A stretch of DNA of 64,000 nucleotides from JBCKUK01 sp038924905 (GTDB taxonomy: Bacteria; Pseudomonadota; Gammaproteobacteria; Burkholderiales; Methylophilaceae), in the NCBI GenBank assembly GCA_038924905.1, contig JBCKUK010000003.1, positions 13,308 through 77,307 of the forward strand. The letters are read 5' to 3'. Below the pieces are notes generated by a model, which saw only the letters and a program-made list of their open reading frames with translations, made no database searches and was not told where the DNA came from. A program made the translations under genes and the position numbers. Within the stretch, counting starts at the first letter, position 1. Each line of letters starts with the position of its first letter. Positions 61,718 through 64,000 of this stretch are shown in pieces.

Positions 61718-61932
61718 GACGCACCTCTTTCCAAATAGTTTGTCTCGACCCAGTTACGGTATTCCCCGCTGGCAACGCTTTCCACCCACGCCATATTGTC
61801 GAGATACCAGCGCACCGTCTTGCGGATGCCGGTCTCGAATGTTTCGGCCGGCTTCCAGCCCAGCTCGCGATGGATCTTGCGTATGATCCAAATTTGCACC
61901 AATGAAGCCGGCGCCCCCGTAACCAATATCAC
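61714..61932 (-). pseudogene. rfbB: dTDP-glucose 4,6-dehydratase, internally deleted
   Basis: Only the two ends remain: ATG ATA TTG GTT ACG GGG... encodes MILVTG plus, with one more G in the G5 run at 61913-61917, GAGFIGANL, the NAD-binding start. After about 15 codons the sequence jumps to KIHRELGWKPAETFETGIRK, TVRWYLDNMAWVESVASGEY and the C-terminus. Roughly 280 codons are missing, including the YxxxK catalytic site. The open frame of 72 codons is therefore a stub. Confidence 0.85.
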
Positions 61933-61977
61933 GATTATTCTCCTTATGAATAAATCTGCCGGACTAAAGCGCTATAC

Positions 61978-62425
61978 CTAATCCAGCAACAACTTCTCGT
62001 AATCTCCCAGCGCCTTCTCCCAGGTGAACTCCTCCGCATGCCGCGCCAGGCTTGCTGCCTGGAGCTGCGCCAGTTGGGCTGCATCGCCCAGCAAGGCTTC
62101 AATCCGCTCTGCGCATCCCTCCACATCGCGGAAATACACCCCGCCCGCCCCCGCTACCCAGCGGTTATAGGCGTTGTCGTGCGCCAGCACCGCCACTGCC
62201 CGCACCCAGCGCCTGCACCACCGCCTTGTCGTAGATCGCGCCCGGAAACACCACCTCGTCGGACGCCGCTTCCTTCACCGCGCGCTGATAGGCATGGTCC
62301 GGCTCGTATTTCCCCAGCACCACCATGATCACATGGCCAATTTCAGCACCGGCCGAGTAGCGATTCATCAAAAGCAGTGTGACCACGGCGGCAGGAAGGG
62401 CTGCAACAGTCCGTGCCGGAGAGTC
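61978..62425 (-). pseudogene. family 1 glycosyltransferase with internal deletions
   Basis: Pieces of the C-terminal GT-B domain are in order: AEIGHVIMVVLGKYEPDHAY, QRAVKEAASDEVVFPGAIYD, KAVVQAL, then, in another frame, AVLAHDNAYNRWVAGAGGVY and FTWEKALGDYEKLLLD-TAA. The stretch that should join VVQAL to GAG (about 28 residues including the donor-site glutamate) is absent and a single-base shift follows at about 62190. The N-terminal acceptor domain is almost completely lost, though an ATG overlapping the wzy stop (TGATG) remains. Confidence 0.75.
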
Positions 62426-62426
62426 A

Positions 62427-63968
62427 TCAACGCAAAATTGCTGTCCTGGTGATTGATTGTTCTTTAAGCCCTGCCCGTAAAGGCGCCACGGCTGCCTGCT
62501 TTCGCACCATCTGCGCATATGCTACCCCCAGCCCGGCAACAGACCAATACACAATTGGAATGATCGAAATGCTGCTCACCGTAAATATGATTACCAGAAT
62601 GGCCAGTAGCGTGGACAGTAATGCCCGGCCAAGCAGGTGTTCTTCACTATCCCTGTCGGGAAGTGAACGCATGGCCCGGTACACGCCGATTACCACCAAT
62701 ACAAAAAAACTTACAAACAACCCCAGCCCCACGAATCCTGTTTCCAAGGCTATCCTGATGTAGGTGTTGACTATGTCAATGATGCCCTGACCCTGATACA
62801 TAGCCTCCATCTCAGGCGCTTCGAGATAATTGATAGAGCCGAACCAGGGGTTGTGCTGGATCACGATCATTGAGTTAGTGAGCAAGTCCTCGCGATACCC
62901 TATAGTGCTTGTGTCCGTTGTGCCAATAAAGGGTAATAAATTAATCACCCTTTCGCCCCCCGGCATCATGGCAATCAAAGAAAAGACGAGCATTCCCGCC
63001 AGTGCCAAGCCCATCAGGCGGCTGGCTGGGTTGCGGCCAATAGCGAAGAAAACAAACAATAACACTGCGACCCCCACCCAAGGCCCGCGTGACAAGGCCG
63101 CAATTGAGCCGCCAATCAGCAACGCCATGCCAAGCCAACGGATGAGCTTTTGCTGGATGGAGCGTTTCAAAAATAAGTATAAGCCGATGCCTGCGGCCAT
63201 CAGATAGCCGAGCACAATGGGATGCCCTGCAGAGGCGATTGCCCTGAGCATCCCATCCCGCCCAAGGTATTCCGTCCCACTTGAAACTCCAAGCACACCA
63301 ATTAGAGATTGATAGAGCAGCCAGCTTCTGGCGGCCTCGAAAATTGCAATCAGCGCCAGCACCATGATCGCCACCACTAGGCTCAACAGCGCATCCTTAA
63401 AAGCGTGCAAGTTCTTCAGCGAGCGGCTGATGACAAAATAGGGTAAAAAAATGTCGATGAACATATAAAAGATTTGGCGCAAGGTGTCAGTCACACTGGT
63501 TTCACGTAGATAGAGTATGGAGGTGAGCAAAAGGTAGGTGACTAGCACCTTGTCAGGCCCCGCCCGACCAAAAGAGGGAGCGTCACTTTGCCGAATTAAC
63601 GTAAAAAATGCGGGAAGCAGGATAAACAGTGCCAGTATCCTGGCGTGGGAAAGCGCGAATATATAGTTGACCAAGCCCATCCCGGGAATCTGGATGGTTG
63701 CTATGGGCAGGGCGAACAAGATCAAAAAAAACAGTGCGGGTGGATTGGTTTCGTGCCGATTTGCGTAGCGCAATAGCAGTATGGCGAAAAATGTGTATAC
63801 CCAAAAGCTGTGCGCCAGAAAAGCGACTAGCGTTAAAGCGAACCAAAGATTTCGTCTTCGTGTAAAATTCTTGGCTTCTGTAATGGTGCAAGCAGATTGA
63901 TGTACGCAAGCAAAGACAATTGTTGCGAGAAAAAGAATAACGATTAATGCTCGGAGATGTTCTGGCAT
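62427..63968 (-). CDS. O-antigen ligase/polymerase family (Wzy/WaaL-like) membrane protein
   Basis: 513 residues, about 12 membrane helices (for example LRALIVILFLATIVFACV, LGMALLIGGSIAALSRGPWV, LLSTLLAILVIIFTVSSIS) and a long periplasmic loop containing GYREDLLTNSMIVIQHNPWF and EAPEMEAMYQGQGIIDIVNT. SRGPW and the H-x-x-Y-x-x-loop arrangement fit the PF04932 family that polymerises or ligates polysaccharide. Full length. First visible gene of the minus-strand polysaccharide operon; its upstream region continues beyond the window edge. Confidence 0.85.
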   Translation of the reverse strand: MPEHLRALIVILFLATIVFACVHQSACTITEAKNFTRRRNLWFALTLVAFLAHSFWVYTFFAILLLRYANRHETNPPALFFLILFALPIATIQIPGMGLVNYIFALSHARILALFILLPAFFTLIRQSDAPSFGRAGPDKVLVTYLLLTSILYLRETSVTDTLRQIFYMFIDIFLPYFVISRSLKNLHAFKDALLSLVVAIMVLALIAIFEAARSWLLYQSLIGVLGVSSGTEYLGRDGMLRAIASAGHPIVLGYLMAAGIGLYLFLKRSIQQKLIRWLGMALLIGGSIAALSRGPWVGVAVLLFVFFAIGRNPASRLMGLALAGMLVFSLIAMMPGGERVINLLPFIGTTDTSTIGYREDLLTNSMIVIQHNPWFGSINYLEAPEMEAMYQGQGIIDIVNTYIRIALETGFVGLGLFVSFFVLVVIGVYRAMRSLPDRDSEEHLLGRALLSTLLAILVIIFTVSSISIIPIVYWSVAGLGVAYAQMVRKQAAVAPLRAGLKEQSITRTAILR

Positions 63969-64000
63969 GTTAGGCTATTAGGAAACGGGTCATCTATACG

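Noticed and set aside
1..64000. CRISPR arrays, rRNA genes or complete insertion sequences
   Set aside because: No regularly spaced repeats, no rRNA signatures and no full transposase were seen on either strand.

Overview
The window reads as chromosome of a betaproteobacterium of moderate GC. Conserved blocks support this: ffs-dnaX-ybaB-recR, hfq-hflX-hflK-hflC-DUF2065-hisZ-purA, rpsF-priB-rpsR-rplI and rnhA-dnaQ beside a methyltransferase, gloB and mltD. The hopanoid genes hpnCDE, MTA deaminase with MTI-type phosphorylase, and glgA fit a Nitrosomonadales/Gallionellaceae/Methylophilaceae-like organism; the exact family is inference.

Layout. 1-6.5 kb: ligA (running in from the left), frameshifted cysQ, a TPR protein, msrP (broken reading frame) with msrQ, DoxX and a small mechanosensitive-type membrane protein, all on +. 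At 6507-6534 lies a near-canonical XerCD dif site on the minus strand, so this is probably the replication terminus. 6.5-9.7 kb is accessory: hairpins and REP-like palindromes, two pieces of GT2 glycosyltransferases, an intact higBA toxin-antitoxin pair with its promoter, and a P4-type integrase stub beside tRNA-Ser(GGA). 9.7-24.5 kb is core: frameshifted class III cyclase, ffs, dnaX-ybaB-recR, then a long minus-strand series from gltX down to gph.

24.5-28.2 kb is a second accessory block next to tRNA-Ser(UGA): a truncated RND outer-membrane factor, a secreted M48 protease fused to Sel1 repeats, a solitary integron-type gene cassette bounded by two attC half-sites, a gene remnant and a G-run-rich segment. 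28.2-33.1 kb: def-mtnP and the presqualene/squalene genes hpnCDE. 33.2-34.1 kb: a cytochrome and remnants of a cation ATPase and a phosphoketolase. 34.1-48.5 kb: radA-alr-dnaB, an aldehyde dehydrogenase with a perfect class II FNR/ANR promoter plus DUF779 partner, the rpsF operon, crcB, glgA, orn, an M48 CAAX protease, rsgA, an HDAC-like hydrolase and queD. 48.6-49.7 kb is a scrap yard: PIN toxin tail, ISL3 transposase head joined to a spore-coat-U/fimbrial domain. 49.7-60.5 kb: dnaQ, rnhA, gloB, mltD, a peptide importer without ATPases, fabI and ppiD. 60.7-64 kb: a minus-strand exopolysaccharide/dTDP-rhamnose operon (wzy, GT1, rfbB, rfbA, rfbC) in which only wzy and rfbA are full length.

A recurring theme is single-base indels and internal deletions in cysQ, msrP, the cyclase, both GT2 pieces, rfbB and GT1. 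In accessory regions this fits gene decay; in the core genes sequencing or assembly error is an equally good explanation.
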